64,000 nucleotides of DNA from Methylophilus methylotrophus DSM 46235 = ATCC 53528 (GTDB lineage: Bacteria; Pseudomonadota; Gammaproteobacteria; Burkholderiales; Methylophilaceae), in assembly GCF_000378225.1 (NCBI RefSeq), contig NZ_KB905144.1, positions 117,428 through 181,427 on the forward strand. Direction: 5' to 3'. A model generated the notes under the pieces. That model was not told the DNA's origin. It made no database searches and saw only the letters and a program-made list of their open reading frames with translations. A program made the translations under genes and the position numbers. Below are positions 53,054-62,408 of the stretch, piece by piece (positions within the stretch are counted from its first letter, which is position 1; every line of letters begins with the position of its first letter).

Positions 53054-53112
53054 AGTCTTAACTTTGTAAAAGAATTTGGTCAGATTTTATCTGGGTATCT
53101 AAAGTTAAGGCT
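53054..53112. repeat. 12-bp inverted repeat downstream of the methyltransferase remnant
   Basis: AGTCTTAACTTT (53054-53065) and AAAGTTAAGGCT (53101-53112) are complementary at 11 of 12 positions across a 35-bp loop. It lies at the edge of the decayed region. Confidence 0.5.
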
Positions 53113-53157
53113 TAAAAAACTTAATAAGCGTTCTTTGCCCATCTATACCCATATAAC

Positions 53158-53558
53158 CTATAAATGTTCCAAATAGAGTGCTTTCTCCACTGGTTCCAGG
53201 TTGAAATTATCAGTATTAAAATCATCGTCATTCATTCTGATCTGGTAGCAATACTCCTTGGAGTATTTTTTTGTGATCTTTTAGTAAATCGGTGATCTTG
53301 TTCTGGTCGTTTTTGATCGCCAGATAAGTATTTTAATTATCGGGTTAAGATCAGAAAGCAAAGCTACATTCGGACGCGACGCAAAAACACGGCCCCATTT
53401 CCAAAAATTGGTTCTATGTATTTCCCTGATAAAGGTGAACTTAGTTCGACAATACGCCTTGCACGCCACCTTTTATTCCCCCCTGCCCATTTCAGAAATG
53501 GAGGAGGTATTTGTATGGTGTTCTTCGTGTCCAACTCGGTGATTGCTACTTGTTTCAT
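53158..53558 (-). pseudogene. Shattered D12-class (Dam-like) adenine methyltransferase
   Basis: Fragments in different minus-strand frames line up in the order of Dam-type enzymes. First IPPPFLKWAGGNKRWRARRI and YIEPIFGNGAVF (53364-53558, AdoMet-binding motif), then NVALLSDLNPII after a frameshift near 53390, then TYLAIKNDQNKITDLLKDHK, then KEYCYQIRMNDDDFN with EPVEKALYLEHL up to 53158. At least three frameshifts separate them. The DPPY catalytic motif is absent, so the gene is also truncated. It is inactive. The neighbouring tRNA-Leu suggests a former integrated element. Confidence 0.75.
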
Positions 53559-53617
53559 TATTTTTCGATTTTATTTCTGGGGCAATTAGAGTTCATTTTG
53601 GACTTTAATGACTATCT

Positions 53618-53647
53618 AGAGATAGAGATAGAGATAGAGATAGAGAT
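53618..53647. repeat. Hexanucleotide microsatellite (AGAGAT)x5
   Basis: Five perfect tandem copies of AGAGAT occupy 53618-53647 in a non-coding stretch between the methyltransferase remnant and the tRNA gene. Such tracts change length by slipped-strand mispairing. Confidence 0.95.
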
Positions 53648-53774
53648 AAGTTACTCTTTTTAAATAAGGGCATGTCAAGCAACGGAATAATATGAAAAAA
53701 GGCCTATATTTTCACCTAAGCCTTTGAAATTCATACTGTTTTGAGTCTTTTTGGTACTGCTTGAAAGTACTTCA

Positions 53775-53859
53775 TGGTGCCGGGAGCCGGAATCGAACCG
53801 GCACGCCTTGCGGCGCTGGATTTTGAGTCCAGTGCGTCTACCAGTTCCGCCATCCCAGC
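53775..53859 (-). tRNA. tRNA-Leu (anticodon CAA)
   Basis: This 85-nt gene runs on the minus strand. The acceptor stem GCTGGGA pairs with TCCCGGC. The anticodon stem-loop is CTGGA-CTCAAAA-TCCAG with anticodon CAA, a long variable arm marks a class II leucine tRNA, the T loop is GGTTCGATTCC, and CCA is encoded. It decodes UUG. Confidence 0.96.
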
Positions 53860-53913
53860 ATGGGATATAATGTAGGACATCAAAGACCGTTATTATAACC
53901 ATAATTTTGATTT

Positions 53914-54954
53914 ATGAGAACTCTAGATTTCGATTTTTATCTGCCGCAACACCTGATTGCACAACATCCATTACCCAACCGTTCAGAAAGCCGCTTGCTG
54001 GAAGTCAACGCAGCAACCAACACCATTCAGGATAATTATTTCCGCCAGATTGCCGACCACTTTGAAGCAGGGGATGTATTGGTCCTCAATGACACCAAAG
54101 TCATTAAGGCCAGGCTCTTCGGCCAAAAGGCCACGGGTGGCCAGATTGAGGTGATGATAGACCGTGTGCTTTCAACGCAAGAAGCCTATGCGCAGATCAA
54201 ATCGTCGCGCTCACCTAAAACGGGCGGCTTGCTGCATTTGGCGGGCGATATGCAGGCTGAGGTGCTGGGCCGGGTGGCAGATATGTTTCATATCCGCTTG
54301 CTGGGCGAGCAGTCCTGGTATGACTTTTTGGAGCAATATGGTCAATTACCTTTGCCGCCGTATATTGAGCATACCGCGGACGAGACCGATGATAGCCGCT
54401 ACCAGACGGTGTTTGCCAAACATGCGGGCGCCGTGGCTGCACCCACCGCAGGTTTGCATTTTGACGAGGCGTTGCTGCAATCACTGGTAGATAAAGGTGT
54501 GAATGTGCGTTATGTGACGTTGCATGTAGGCGCAGGGACGTTTCAACCGGTGAAGGTGGATAATATCGCCGAGCACCATATGCATAGCGAGGTTTACCAT
54601 TTGCCGGAAGAGACCATCTCTACGATTTTAGCAGCACAGGCCGAGGGCAAGCGCGTGACTGCCGTCGGCACCACGTCATTGCGGACATTGGAAAGTGCAG
54701 CGCATGCGGGCAAGTTGTTTGCGCATCATGGTGACACGGATATTTTTATCACGCCAGGATTTGAGTTCAAGCTGGTGGATAGGCTGATCACTAATTTTCA
54801 CCTGCCTAAAAGCACCCTGATGATGCTGGTATCGGCATTTGGCGGCTATGACTTGATGCGAGAAGCCTATGCCCACGCGATTGCCCAGTCTTACCGCTTT
54901 TTTAGCTATGGTGATGCCATGCTGATTACGCGCAATCAATCCGCCAAACGTTAA
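53914..54954 (+). CDS. queA: QueA, S-adenosylmethionine:tRNA ribosyltransferase-isomerase
   Basis: This 346-residue cytoplasmic enzyme transfers and isomerises ribose from S-adenosylmethionine to make epoxyqueuosine in tRNA. It has the usual length and motifs: [20 protein letters not shown] at the start, [47 protein letters not shown], and [20 protein letters not shown] near the end. No tgt gene follows, although queA and tgt are often adjacent. It starts 55 bp after the divergent tRNA-Leu. Confidence 0.97.
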   Translation: MRTLDFDFYLPQHLIAQHPLPNRSESRLLEVNAATNTIQDNYFRQIADHFEAGDVLVLNDTKVIKARLFGQKATGGQIEVMIDRVLSTQEAYAQIKSSRSPKTGGLLHLAGDMQAEVLGRVADMFHIRLLGEQSWYDFLEQYGQLPLPPYIEHTADETDDSRYQTVFAKHAGAVAAPTAGLHFDEALLQSLVDKGVNVRYVTLHVGAGTFQPVKVDNIAEHHMHSEVYHLPEETISTILAAQAEGKRVTAVGTTSLRTLESAAHAGKLFAHHGDTDIFITPGFEFKLVDRLITNFHLPKSTLMMLVSAFGGYDLMREAYAHAIAQSYRFFSYGDAMLITRNQSAKR

Positions 54955-55010
54955 ACTTGCAGACTAAAATAGAGTCTACTGAACACTGATAAAAACTAGG
55001 ATACGGAGAT

Positions 55011-55883
55011 ATGCAATTCATCCCAAACACTTTGAGCGGCCTGGCACTGCTATGCCTGACGCTCACCACCCAGGCAGAGATTCTGCCTGAGGCAGAAATT
55101 GGCATCAAAATCCCGCTGGCCAAAAAGCCAACCACACGCCCGATGGGGGTTGCTTATTTGCCCAGCAACCAGCATTACTATATTGCTGATGGCGGCCTGG
55201 CCCCCATGGGTAGTGAGTTTGAAGCGCCGATTTCCAAATCGGAAGTACACGCTTTCACTAGCGATGGTCAATATGTCAACTCAGCAAAACCAGGCTTTGA
55301 TAACCGTTCTATTTATTTTAATCCCAACACAAACAAGCTGGAAACGATTACCTATAACATCTCCAGCGCGGTGGGTTTCTCACCCAACACTGGCATTTAC
55401 AGCCTGGACGTAGGAGACAAGGGTGAGGTGCTCACGACTTCGGGCGATGTCGCGCAGTTCAACCCGGCCTTTGGCGATGCTGGCACCATGCCCAGTTATG
55501 ATCCAGTGAGCAAGCATTACTATGCCAAGCAGGACAGGGGCAATATCGTCTTTGTCGTCGATGCCAAACAGCGCGAAAAACTGCAGGAAATCAAGCTCGA
55601 CTTTGCCAAGGCGCAAGTAGCACATGATGATATCAGTGACCATTACATTGCGTTCACAGGCGTAGCGGGTAACGAATTGGCCCTGCTGGATGTAGATCAC
55701 AAAGCGGTGTTGATTTTTGACCTGAATGGTCAGTATGTGGGCAAGAGTGCTTTACCAACTACTATGAAGTTACGTTCGCAAAATCACTTCAACGGCTTGG
55801 GTTATACCAACGGTATGATGTTTATCTATCACGAGCCGGAGGGAGAGTTTGGCACGTACTACGGCTTTAAAGTGGTCAAGTAA
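55011..55883 (+). CDS. Secreted beta-propeller-like protein, unknown
   Basis: This 290-residue protein has a signal peptide (MQFIPNTLSGLALLCLTLTT, cleaved about after QA). The mature protein is built of repeated strands with aromatic-glycine-aspartate patterns (MGVAYLPSNQHYYIADGGLA, SKHYYAKQDRGNIVFVVDAK, AVLIFDLNGQYVGKSALPTT) suggesting a six- or seven-blade propeller of the NHL/WD type. No catalytic residues recognised. A GGAG site precedes the ATG and a terminator follows. Single-gene transcript; function unknown. Confidence 0.7.
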   Translation: MQFIPNTLSGLALLCLTLTTQAEILPEAEIGIKIPLAKKPTTRPMGVAYLPSNQHYYIADGGLAPMGSEFEAPISKSEVHAFTSDGQYVNSAKPGFDNRSIYFNPNTNKLETITYNISSAVGFSPNTGIYSLDVGDKGEVLTTSGDVAQFNPAFGDAGTMPSYDPVSKHYYAKQDRGNIVFVVDAKQREKLQEIKLDFAKAQVAHDDISDHYIAFTGVAGNELALLDVDHKAVLIFDLNGQYVGKSALPTTMKLRSQNHFNGLGYTNGMMFIYHEPEGEFGTYYGFKVVK

Positions 55884-55897
55884 ACACCAAACCGCGT

Positions 55898-55927
55898 AAA
55901 AAAACCGCGCATTTGCGCGGTTTTTTA
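55898..55927. terminator. Bidirectional terminator
   Basis: AAAAAACCGCGC pairs with GCGCGGTTTTTT around ATTT. It lies between the convergent propeller-like and lytic-transglycosylase genes and can serve both. Confidence 0.93.
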
Positions 55928-55946
55928 TTGGGATATTGACCACGCA

Positions 55947-56591
55947 CTACTGGCTGCTGGTCATATTCACCTTAATCACCTGTGCCGAGGGCGTGTAATG
56001 CCAGTGATTGCGCCATGCACCCACCACCAGGTTAGGATATTCCGGCTTGCCCAGGCTACCGTTATAACGTCCGAGCGCACGGTAATAATCGCCATGTTCC
56101 ATATCTAGGTAATGGCGCAAAATCGTACAGCCATAGCGCAGGTTTAAACGCATATCAAACAGGTTGTGTTCGTTAGCACCTATCGACTTGACCCAGAATG
56201 GCATCACCTGCATATAGCCACGGGCGCCCACACTGGAAACGGCATATTTCTTAAAACCACTTTCCACATGAATCAAGCCCAGTACAAGCTGGGGATCGAG
56301 CCCGGCACGCGTTGCTTCATAGTGGACAGACTTGAGGAAATCTTCACGATATTGAGGGTCAGGCATGCGCTTGGCCAATCGCACGGACATTTCCTGCAAC
56401 CAGGATTGCGCAGCCTGTTCGGAGTCGAATATCAGGCGTGGCGCAGCCAGGTCACTGACCGATTTCTGCATGAGCGCCTTGACGCTGTTTGCCAGAGGTT
56501 CTTCTCTCTGGTTACCCGCCATGGATGGTGCTGACCAGGCACAAAGACCAATCAATACCAGCACAAAAGAGAAAAAGAAGACTTTTTTCAT
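55947..56591 (-). CDS. Lytic murein transglycosylase (SLT-type)
   Basis: This 214-residue exported enzyme has the signal peptide MKKVFFFSFVLVLIGLCAWS and an SLT domain (about residues 85-205). Motifs: LGLIHVESGFKKYAVSSVGA with the catalytic Glu, RGYMQVMPFW (GLMQ-like) and YRALGRYNGSLG (AYNxG-like). It cleaves peptidoglycan glycan strands in the periplasm. Start at the ATG at 56591, because the signal peptide begins there. It lies downstream of proS on the minus strand, separated by a repeat. Confidence 0.9.
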   Translation of the reverse strand: MKKVFFFSFVLVLIGLCAWSAPSMAGNQREEPLANSVKALMQKSVSDLAAPRLIFDSEQAAQSWLQEMSVRLAKRMPDPQYREDFLKSVHYEATRAGLDPQLVLGLIHVESGFKKYAVSSVGARGYMQVMPFWVKSIGANEHNLFDMRLNLRYGCTILRHYLDMEHGDYYRALGRYNGSLGKPEYPNLVVGAWRNHWHYTPSAQVIKVNMTSSQ

Positions 56592-56654
56592 CCCACCTAT
56601 TGTAATCACAATATTTACGCCAGAGGCGCAAAACAAAGGGATGAAATCCCTCTA

Positions 56655-56803
56655 ATTACTGTCAAATAAACCCAGCCTAAAAGGCTACGCGAGAAAATTG
56701 CTGCGTTGCACGGTACTCAGGGCCTCACCGTACTATTTGTACTGTCTCGGCGCTTGCGCTCCGTGCGCCTTGAACTTTATCCGCTCGCGTACTTATTCCG
56801 AGT
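56655..56803. repeat. Probable dispersed intergenic repeat downstream of proS
   Basis: This 149-bp non-coding stretch is rich in short inverted motifs (CGGTACT and AGTAC, GCGCTTGCGC, CGCACGGAGCG on the minus strand). Its compact layout resembles the repeat units that follow genes in many betaproteobacteria. There is no other copy in this window, so the call rests on style only. Confidence 0.4.
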
Positions 56804-58510
56804 TTAAACAAGTTTGTCACGCAAAAAGGCCACACAATCAGTCACTTGCAAGTTTTGTGCCTCAGCGTCGGTACGGCCCTTGTATTCTACCTTGCCTTCG
56901 GCCAGACCACGGTCGCCAATGACCACGCGATGTGGGATCCCCATGAGGTCACTTTCTGCAAACATGACACCAGGGCGCTCGCCACGGTCATCCAGCAGCA
57001 CATCGACGCCTGCTTGTTGCAACTGGGTATAGAGGTCAAACGCGGCGTGTTTGACTGCGTCGCTCTTATCGAGACCAATCGGGCAAATCACGACTGAAAA
57101 TGGCGCCATGCTTAGTGGAAAAATAATGCCTTTATCATCATTGCCCTGCTCAATCGCTGCGCCCACAATCCGTGACACGCCAATGCCATAACAGCCCATT
57201 TCCATCACTTGCGTCTGACCATTTTCGTCGAGGTAAGTCGCCTGCATGGCTTCGGAATACTTGGTACGCAACTGGAAAATATGGCCGACCTCAATCCCGC
57301 GGCACAAACTCAGCGTGCCTTTGCCATCCGGGCTGGCATCGCCTTCTACCACATTGCGGATATCCGCCACGATGGCTGGCTCTGGCAAATCGCGGCCAAA
57401 ATTCACGCCTGCCAAGTGGAGTTTAGGTTTATTGGCGCCACAGACAAAATCGCTCATGAGCGCCACCGTTCTATCCGCCACCACACGCACATTGGCGTTC
57501 ACCCCCACAGGGCCGATAAAGCCAGGTGGGCAGTTCAGGTTGGCACGGATTTCTTCTTCAGTTGCCAGACGGAATTCTTTCACGCCCTCCACCTTGCCAA
57601 ACTTCACTTCATTGAGCTGATGATCACCGCGCAACAGGGCCAGCGTAAATACACCGTCTACTACCAACGCGACCGACTTCACGGTTTTGCTCACAGGTAC
57701 GCCCAGCAACTTGGCCACATCTTCACACGTGGTCTGCTTGGGCGTATCCACTTCACGCATGCTTTCTGTGGCCGCAGCACGGCTACCCGTGGCAATGGCT
57801 TCCGCCAGTTCTACGTTAGCGGCGTAATCAGAATGTTCACAATAGGCCAGTGCATCTTCACCACTGTCTGCCAGCACGTGAAACTCCTGCGAACCATCGC
57901 CACCGATGGCGCCGGAGTCCGCTTTTACGGCGCGGAATTTGAGGCCAAGGCGCGTAAACACATTGCTATACGCCGTATGCATGGTGTTATAGGTATTCAC
58001 CAGGCAATCGACGCTGGTATGGAAAGAGTAAGCATCTTTCATTAAAAATTCGCGCGCGCGCATCACGCCAAAACGAGGGCGAATCTCGTCCCGGAACTTG
58101 GTCTGGATCTGGTAAAAATTCAATGGCAACTGTTTGTAGCTGCTGATTTCCTTACGGGCGATGTCAGTAATCACTTCTTCATGCGTCGGCCCAAAACAGA
58201 AGTCACGTTCATGGCGGTCCTGAATTTTCAGCATTTGTGGGCCAAACACTGCCCAGCGGCCGGTTTCTTCCCACAATTCTTTAGGCTGTACCGCGGGCAT
58301 CAGCAACTCAAGCGCACCCGCCTTGTTCATCTCGTCACGCACGATGTTTTCCACTTTGCGCAACACGCGCAACCCCAGCGGCATCCAGCTATACAAACCG
58401 CTGCCCAACTTCTTGATCAGGCCTGCACGCACCATGAGTTTGTGGCTGATCAGCTCGGCATCAGAAGGAGCTTCTTTTTGGGTGGCGATGAAAAATTGTG
58501 AGGCGCGCAT
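56804..58510 (-). CDS. proS: Prolyl-tRNA synthetase
   Basis: This 568-residue class II synthetase charges tRNA-Pro. It is the bacterial-type enzyme with an editing insertion. [20 protein letters not shown] is the typical start, [20 protein letters not shown] (motif 1 region), [14 protein letters not shown] and [20 protein letters not shown] (motif 2), the INS editing domain (about 220-400), [17 protein letters not shown] (motif 3) and a C-terminal anticodon-binding domain. Complete and single-copy in the window. Confidence 0.98.
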   Translation of the reverse strand: MRASQFFIATQKEAPSDAELISHKLMVRAGLIKKLGSGLYSWMPLGLRVLRKVENIVRDEMNKAGALELLMPAVQPKELWEETGRWAVFGPQMLKIQDRHERDFCFGPTHEEVITDIARKEISSYKQLPLNFYQIQTKFRDEIRPRFGVMRAREFLMKDAYSFHTSVDCLVNTYNTMHTAYSNVFTRLGLKFRAVKADSGAIGGDGSQEFHVLADSGEDALAYCEHSDYAANVELAEAIATGSRAAATESMREVDTPKQTTCEDVAKLLGVPVSKTVKSVALVVDGVFTLALLRGDHQLNEVKFGKVEGVKEFRLATEEEIRANLNCPPGFIGPVGVNANVRVVADRTVALMSDFVCGANKPKLHLAGVNFGRDLPEPAIVADIRNVVEGDASPDGKGTLSLCRGIEVGHIFQLRTKYSEAMQATYLDENGQTQVMEMGCYGIGVSRIVGAAIEQGNDDKGIIFPLSMAPFSVVICPIGLDKSDAVKHAAFDLYTQLQQAGVDVLLDDRGERPGVMFAESDLMGIPHRVVIGDRGLAEGKVEYKGRTDAEAQNLQVTDCVAFLRDKLV

Positions 58511-58578
58511 AAGAATAACTTTTAATTAAAATCCGAAAGCGCGATTTTAGCCTTATTCGATGGCGGCGTCACTCGCGC

Positions 58579-59202
58579 CTACTCCGTTGGCGGGTCTTTT
58601 TGCTGTGGTCGCTGCACGATAGGACTATCTTCAGGGATATAGCCATCCTTCCAGACAGCCATAGGTACAATGGTTGCAGGATACCCATTATCATAAAACC
58701 AGCTATCGACAGCATACTCTGCCTGAGAGGCTTGCTCGCGGATGACAGCGGCACTATGCGGCCAGCCCGTGAAAAAGAACTTACGCGTGCGGGTATCCAG
58801 AATATCGTGCATCCGGATCAGGCCTGCCTGTTGCATCAGGCGCATGTAAGTCGTGGTATTGATGGCCTCATCGTTGCAGTCTTGCTGATGCAGGTAATCA
58901 CTGTTATTGAATGTCCCGGCCCGATCCGCCGCCGTCCCTATCTTGGTGCCCACGATGTCTTCGAGTACACCGACAGCCTGGGCGATGGCTGTTCGCTCGG
59001 CCTCTGGCGTTTGCGGCATAGGTGTAAATAGGCGGGTAATATTGTCCCATTCAGCCGTGGTGAGGCTAAGGACATCAGACTGCACACATCCGCCACCCTG
59101 ACAAATTTCGAAAGCATTGAGTGAAGGGGTGCTATGGTAGATACGGTAGATGTCTTTCAGGTCTGCGTAGGCTGGCAGCGCTATCCATAAGCTAAAGCAC
59201 AA
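58579..59202 (-). CDS. Predicted exported protein, unknown (about 207 aa)
   Basis: I do not recognise this protein. The frame is open far upstream, but the first part overlaps the TPM gene, so the start is placed at the TTG at 59202. The N-terminus FSLWIALPAYADLKDIYRIY then looks like a short signal peptide cleaved after AYA. Cys residues in CQGGGCVQS and QDCNDE may pair. A proline/glutamine-rich tail (RPQQKDPPTE) ends it. It follows lemA and two TPM genes on the same strand. Start is uncertain. Confidence 0.5.
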   Translation of the reverse strand: MCFSLWIALPAYADLKDIYRIYHSTPSLNAFEICQGGGCVQSDVLSLTTAEWDNITRLFTPMPQTPEAERTAIAQAVGVLEDIVGTKIGTAADRAGTFNNSDYLHQQDCNDEAINTTTYMRLMQQAGLIRMHDILDTRTRKFFFTGWPHSAAVIREQASQAEYAVDSWFYDNGYPATIVPMAVWKDGYIPEDSPIVQRPQQKDPPTE

Positions 59203-59701
59203 GCACCCTGTTAGAGAGTTCGTTGCGCGGTACGCTTTCTGGTGGAAAGTGCTTTGCCAAATGCTCACCAATCGCTTGTATGCCGTACACCACACCAGAC
59301 TCAAACTGCCCACTTCTGAACATCCCTTCCATTTGCTGGCAAATCTGTTGCCAGCCGGCCTCGCCAACATGCCGATGGATGCCGCGGTCAGCGACAACTT
59401 CGACATCGTGATCTGCCAGCAGCAAATAAATCAGCACACCATTGTTATGCTCGGTATCCCAGATATTGAGATGTCCAAACAGATTGATCGCCCGTTGCCG
59501 CGGCGTCAAGCCTCGCAGGATAGCATAGCTTGGCAAGCCAGACTCAATCACCACCCTGATTTCACCAGCGTGTCGGTGCTCACTGTCGGCAATCACCTGT
59601 TCTATGTGCTTTAGTGATTTTTCCGGGAACAATGCAGCCACATGCCGTGGATGACTCCAGGCATGTCTTAACCAGCGTTTGAAAGGATGTATCGGTTTCA
59701 T
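59192..59701 (-). CDS. TPM-domain protein, short form
   Basis: This 169-residue protein has one TPM domain (about residues 25-150), with ADSEHRHAGEIRVVIESGLP, INLFGHLNIWDTEHNNGVLI and LLADHDVEVVADRGIHRHVG. No signal peptide or terminal membrane segment is evident, unlike its upstream neighbour. TPM domains have been linked to photosystem repair and phosphatase-like activities; role in this operon unknown. It starts 9 bp after the longer TPM gene. Confidence 0.85.
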   Translation of the reverse strand: MKPIHPFKRWLRHAWSHPRHVAALFPEKSLKHIEQVIADSEHRHAGEIRVVIESGLPSYAILRGLTPRQRAINLFGHLNIWDTEHNNGVLIYLLLADHDVEVVADRGIHRHVGEAGWQQICQQMEGMFRSGQFESGVVYGIQAIGEHLAKHFPPESVPRNELSNRVLVL

Positions 59702-59710
59702 TGTTTTGCT

Positions 59711-60580
59711 TTACCAGTCACCGGAGGCTCCACCACCACCAAAGCCACCACCGCCGCCACTAAAAATATCCGGGCCACGGCTGCCACCAGAGTAACCACC
59801 AAAACCGCCAGGAATATAAGGGCTTGAACCCATGCCACGTCCGCCCATCGCCATCGTGAAAACGAATGCCGCCAAGCCGATCAACCCCATGATCAATGCC
59901 GTTGCGCCCAGCAAGCCCGCCAGGCCACCGAGCAAACCGCCTGTTACCAGGCTGCCGGGGAAATCCCCTAATATGCCTTTCAGGATTGCACCGCCAATAA
60001 TAGCTGCAAACATGAGGATAGGCAGCAGGCTCATCCAGTCATTGGCATGCCCTTTGTGTGCCTGTTGTGCAGGCGCAGGTAACTGTTCACCCTGGATCAA
60101 CTTGATCAGCGTATCGGTGGCGAGATCAAGGCCCTGGTAAAACTGGCCTTGCTTGAATGCCGGTGACATTTGCTCACTGACAATTCGTTTGGCAATCGCA
60201 TCTGGAATCGCACCTTCCAGGCCATAGCCGACTTCTATGCGCATTTTCCTGTCGTTTTTGGCAATGATGACAATGACGCCATCATCTTGTTTTTCACGGC
60301 CAATTTTCCAGGCATCCGCTAAACGAATAGCAAACTGTGAGATTTCTTCAGGCTGGGTGCTGGGCAACAGCAACACCGCCACTTGCGAACCAGATTGCTG
60401 TGAAAACTGGGTCAGTTTTTGATTGAGGGCGGCCTGCTCTTCTACCGACAGCGTCTGCGTTAAATCCGTGACCGGACTTTGCAGGGTCGGGATATCCACC
60501 AGTCCATCTGCTGCATAGCTAGTGAGTACACTGAGCAACAAGCACCAGACCAGCAGCAGGGAGTTCCAGGGTGAAAACAT
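59711..60580 (-). CDS. YgcG-like TPM-domain membrane protein with Gly-rich tail
   Basis: This 289-residue protein has a signal peptide (LLLVWCLLLSVLTSYAADG), a periplasmic TPM domain (about residues 30-165; VTDLTQTLSVEEQAALNQKL, GREKQDDGVIVIIAKNDRKM, RIEVGYGLEGAIPDAIAKRI), then hydrophobic segments (about 185-245) and a glycine-rich end, FSGGGGGFGGGGASGDW. This is the typical LemA-associated architecture. It lies 23 bp after lemA. Confidence 0.92.
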   Translation of the reverse strand: MFSPWNSLLLVWCLLLSVLTSYAADGLVDIPTLQSPVTDLTQTLSVEEQAALNQKLTQFSQQSGSQVAVLLLPSTQPEEISQFAIRLADAWKIGREKQDDGVIVIIAKNDRKMRIEVGYGLEGAIPDAIAKRIVSEQMSPAFKQGQFYQGLDLATDTLIKLIQGEQLPAPAQQAHKGHANDWMSLLPILMFAAIIGGAILKGILGDFPGSLVTGGLLGGLAGLLGATALIMGLIGLAAFVFTMAMGGRGMGSSPYIPGGFGGYSGGSRGPDIFSGGGGGFGGGGASGDW

Positions 60581-60603
60581 GACGAACTATGACTTATAAC
60601 TGA

Positions 60604-61200
60604 TCACTTACCGTCGCCAAAATCCACCTTAGGCGGGCTGGAGATGGTTTTCTCGTTTTCGACAGTGAAGGTTGGCTTAGGCTGATAGCCAAACATCATG
60701 GCAGTGAGATTATTCGGGAAGCTACGCACAGCCACGTTATATTGTTTCACTGACTCAATATAGCGGTTACGCGCGACGGTAACACGGTTTTCAGTCCCTT
60801 CCAGTTGCGCCTGTAAATCACGGAAGCTGGCGTCAGCTTTCAGGTTAGGATAGTTCTCGGAGACGACCATCAAGCGTGACAATGCACTGGTCAACTGACC
60901 TTGCGCAGCCTGGAATCTGGCAAATGCATCCGGGTCATTCAGTAGCTCTGGAGTCACCTGCATACTACCCACTTTGGCACGTGCCTCAGTCACTTCTGTC
61001 AGCACTTTTTCTTCATGGCTGGCATAACCTTTTACGGTAGACACCAGGTTAGGTACCAAATCAGCCCGGCGCTGGTACTGGTTCAACACTTCAGACCAGT
61101 TGGCCTTGGTTTCTTCATCCAGGCTTTGAAACTGGTTATAGCCGCAACCAGATAAGCTTAAGGTCGCTGCCACTAATAAAACGTTTAATAATCGGCGCAT
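60604..61200 (-). CDS. lemA: LemA-family protein
   Basis: This 198-residue helical protein has an N-terminal lipoprotein-like signal (LLVAATLSLSGCGYNQ, with a lipobox LSGC). LemA landmarks are NQYQRRADLVPNLVSTVKGY, KADASFRDLQAQLEGTENRV and ARNRYIESVKQYNVAVRSFP, then NNLTAMMFGY. Function unknown; it forms a conserved set with TPM-domain proteins. GGAG precedes the ATG. First gene of lemA-TPM-TPM-unknown. Confidence 0.95.
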   Translation of the reverse strand: MRRLLNVLLVAATLSLSGCGYNQFQSLDEETKANWSEVLNQYQRRADLVPNLVSTVKGYASHEEKVLTEVTEARAKVGSMQVTPELLNDPDAFARFQAAQGQLTSALSRLMVVSENYPNLKADASFRDLQAQLEGTENRVTVARNRYIESVKQYNVAVRSFPNNLTAMMFGYQPKPTFTVENEKTISSPPKVDFGDGK

Positions 61201-61296
61201 GTCAGACTCCAGTCTAAAATTAAAACTTATTGTTGGGTTTTGTGATTGTAATAGCTCTCATGTTCGCAAATTAGATGTGGGCTATCAGCGACTTCT

Positions 61297-61923
61297 TCAA
61301 GCGCTTTCCATCTCTTTCTGCGCCAGTAACAGACACAGATCCTGCCAAACCTCTTTTTTCAGCTGGGGGTTTTCGAGCATGGCGCGTGGATCATGGGTGA
61401 TGACATAGGCCATATTGCCCTGCGTATGCAATTGCCCGCGGACCGATAACAGTTCACGATGCTCTGCATTTAAAAACTGATTTGCAGCTTCCAGTCCAAA
61501 CAACACACAAAAACGGGTTTTTACCTGATCGAGGCTAACGATTTGCTGATGCAACACCACCTCCTCAGGGGGCAACCATAAGGCACGTACGATATTTTGT
61601 AATAATTGCTGGCTTGGGGAATCTCCAGCTTGCGGGCAATACAACAACCATGGCGACTGTACCACTGGCTCAGGTGCAATGTCGGGTGGTTTTATTTCAG
61701 CAATCAATGTCGCAGCGTCTTCCTGAACTATAGGCGTCTCTGCAACAACCTCCACTGACTCTGCGCTTACCTCAACCACAGGCATGGCAACTATCTGCGT
61801 TTCAATGATGGGCCCTGTCTCAGGTACCCTTGCCGATGACAAGGTTTCGGCCAGAGGCGACCGCAACCGCCAGACGGGTAATAACTCCAGTTCACGCAGC
61901 ATGTCTTCGCGCGTCAAGCTCAT
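61297..61923 (-). CDS. UDG-derived, HolD (psi)-like protein
   Basis: This 208-residue protein follows tsaB and rimI. The start LTREDMLRELELLPVWRLRS resembles psi subunits and family 4 uracil-DNA glycosylases of this locus. A variable acidic stretch (about 35-85) is followed by QQLLQNIVRALWLPPEEVVL, FGLEAANQFLNAEHRELLSV and AYVITHDPRAMLENPQLKKE, which echo the glycosylase C-terminus. The catalytic GEAPG-type motif is absent. I infer a non-catalytic relative, possibly a DNA polymerase III psi equivalent, by position. AGGAGG precedes the start. Confidence 0.55.
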   Translation of the reverse strand: MSLTREDMLRELELLPVWRLRSPLAETLSSARVPETGPIIETQIVAMPVVEVSAESVEVVAETPIVQEDAATLIAEIKPPDIAPEPVVQSPWLLYCPQAGDSPSQQLLQNIVRALWLPPEEVVLHQQIVSLDQVKTRFCVLFGLEAANQFLNAEHRELLSVRGQLHTQGNMAYVITHDPRAMLENPQLKKEVWQDLCLLLAQKEMESA

Positions 61924-61936
61924 CGCTGCCTCCTGC

Positions 61937-62398
61937 TCATAAAGCCAGTCCCATTAACACCGCATCTTCACGACCAGTTTTGGTTGGATAATAATTGCGG
62001 CGTATACCCATTTCACAAAAACCCATAGACTCATACAATGCAATCGCCTTGGTATTGCTTACCCGTACTTCAAGAAACATATTGGCTGCCTGGTGGCGTT
62101 GAGAAATAGCGATCATATGTGCCAGCAATATCCGGCCCAGGCCCTGCCCCTGAAACGGTTTGACCACGCTCAGGTTGAGCAAGTGTGCCTCATCCAGCAC
62201 CAACATCACCAGCGCATAGCCGACAATATCCCCCGCTATTTCCATTACCCATCCACTATACCCGGCATTGAGCGAATCTTTGAAATTTCCTAATGTCCAT
62301 GGATGGCTATAAATGGTCGGCTCAATCCGGCTGATGACAGCCAGGTCATCGTAGGACATTGGCCGGAACGACACGTGTTGTTGTGGTAAGGCACTCAT
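61937..62398 (-). CDS. rimI: RimI-type ribosomal-protein alanine N-acetyltransferase
   Basis: This 153-residue GNAT enzyme is expected to acetylate the N-terminal alanine of ribosomal protein S18. The CoA-binding loop is NLSVVKPFQGQGLGRILLAH (near residue 85), followed by LEVRVSNTKAIALYESMGF and RRNYYPTKTGREDAVLMGLAL at the end, the RimI signature. Start at the ATG at 62398; longer reading overlaps tsaB. It lies 10 bp after tsaB. Confidence 0.92.
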   Translation of the reverse strand: MSALPQQHVSFRPMSYDDLAVISRIEPTIYSHPWTLGNFKDSLNAGYSGWVMEIAGDIVGYALVMLVLDEAHLLNLSVVKPFQGQGLGRILLAHMIAISQRHQAANMFLEVRVSNTKAIALYESMGFCEMGIRRNYYPTKTGREDAVLMGLAL

Positions 62399-62408
62399 AG
62401 GGTCGCGC

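Noticed and set aside
53251..53273. Terminator-like palindrome ATACTCCTTGGAGTAT followed by T residues
   Set aside because: It falls inside the methyltransferase remnant, where the same bases are explained by former codons, and no plus-strand gene ends close to it.
53675..53902. 75-codon minus-strand frame
   Set aside because: It covers the tRNA-Leu gene and its flanks.
57209..58045. 278-codon open frame on the plus strand
   Set aside because: It lies opposite proS, whose identity is certain, and encodes a non-protein-like sequence.
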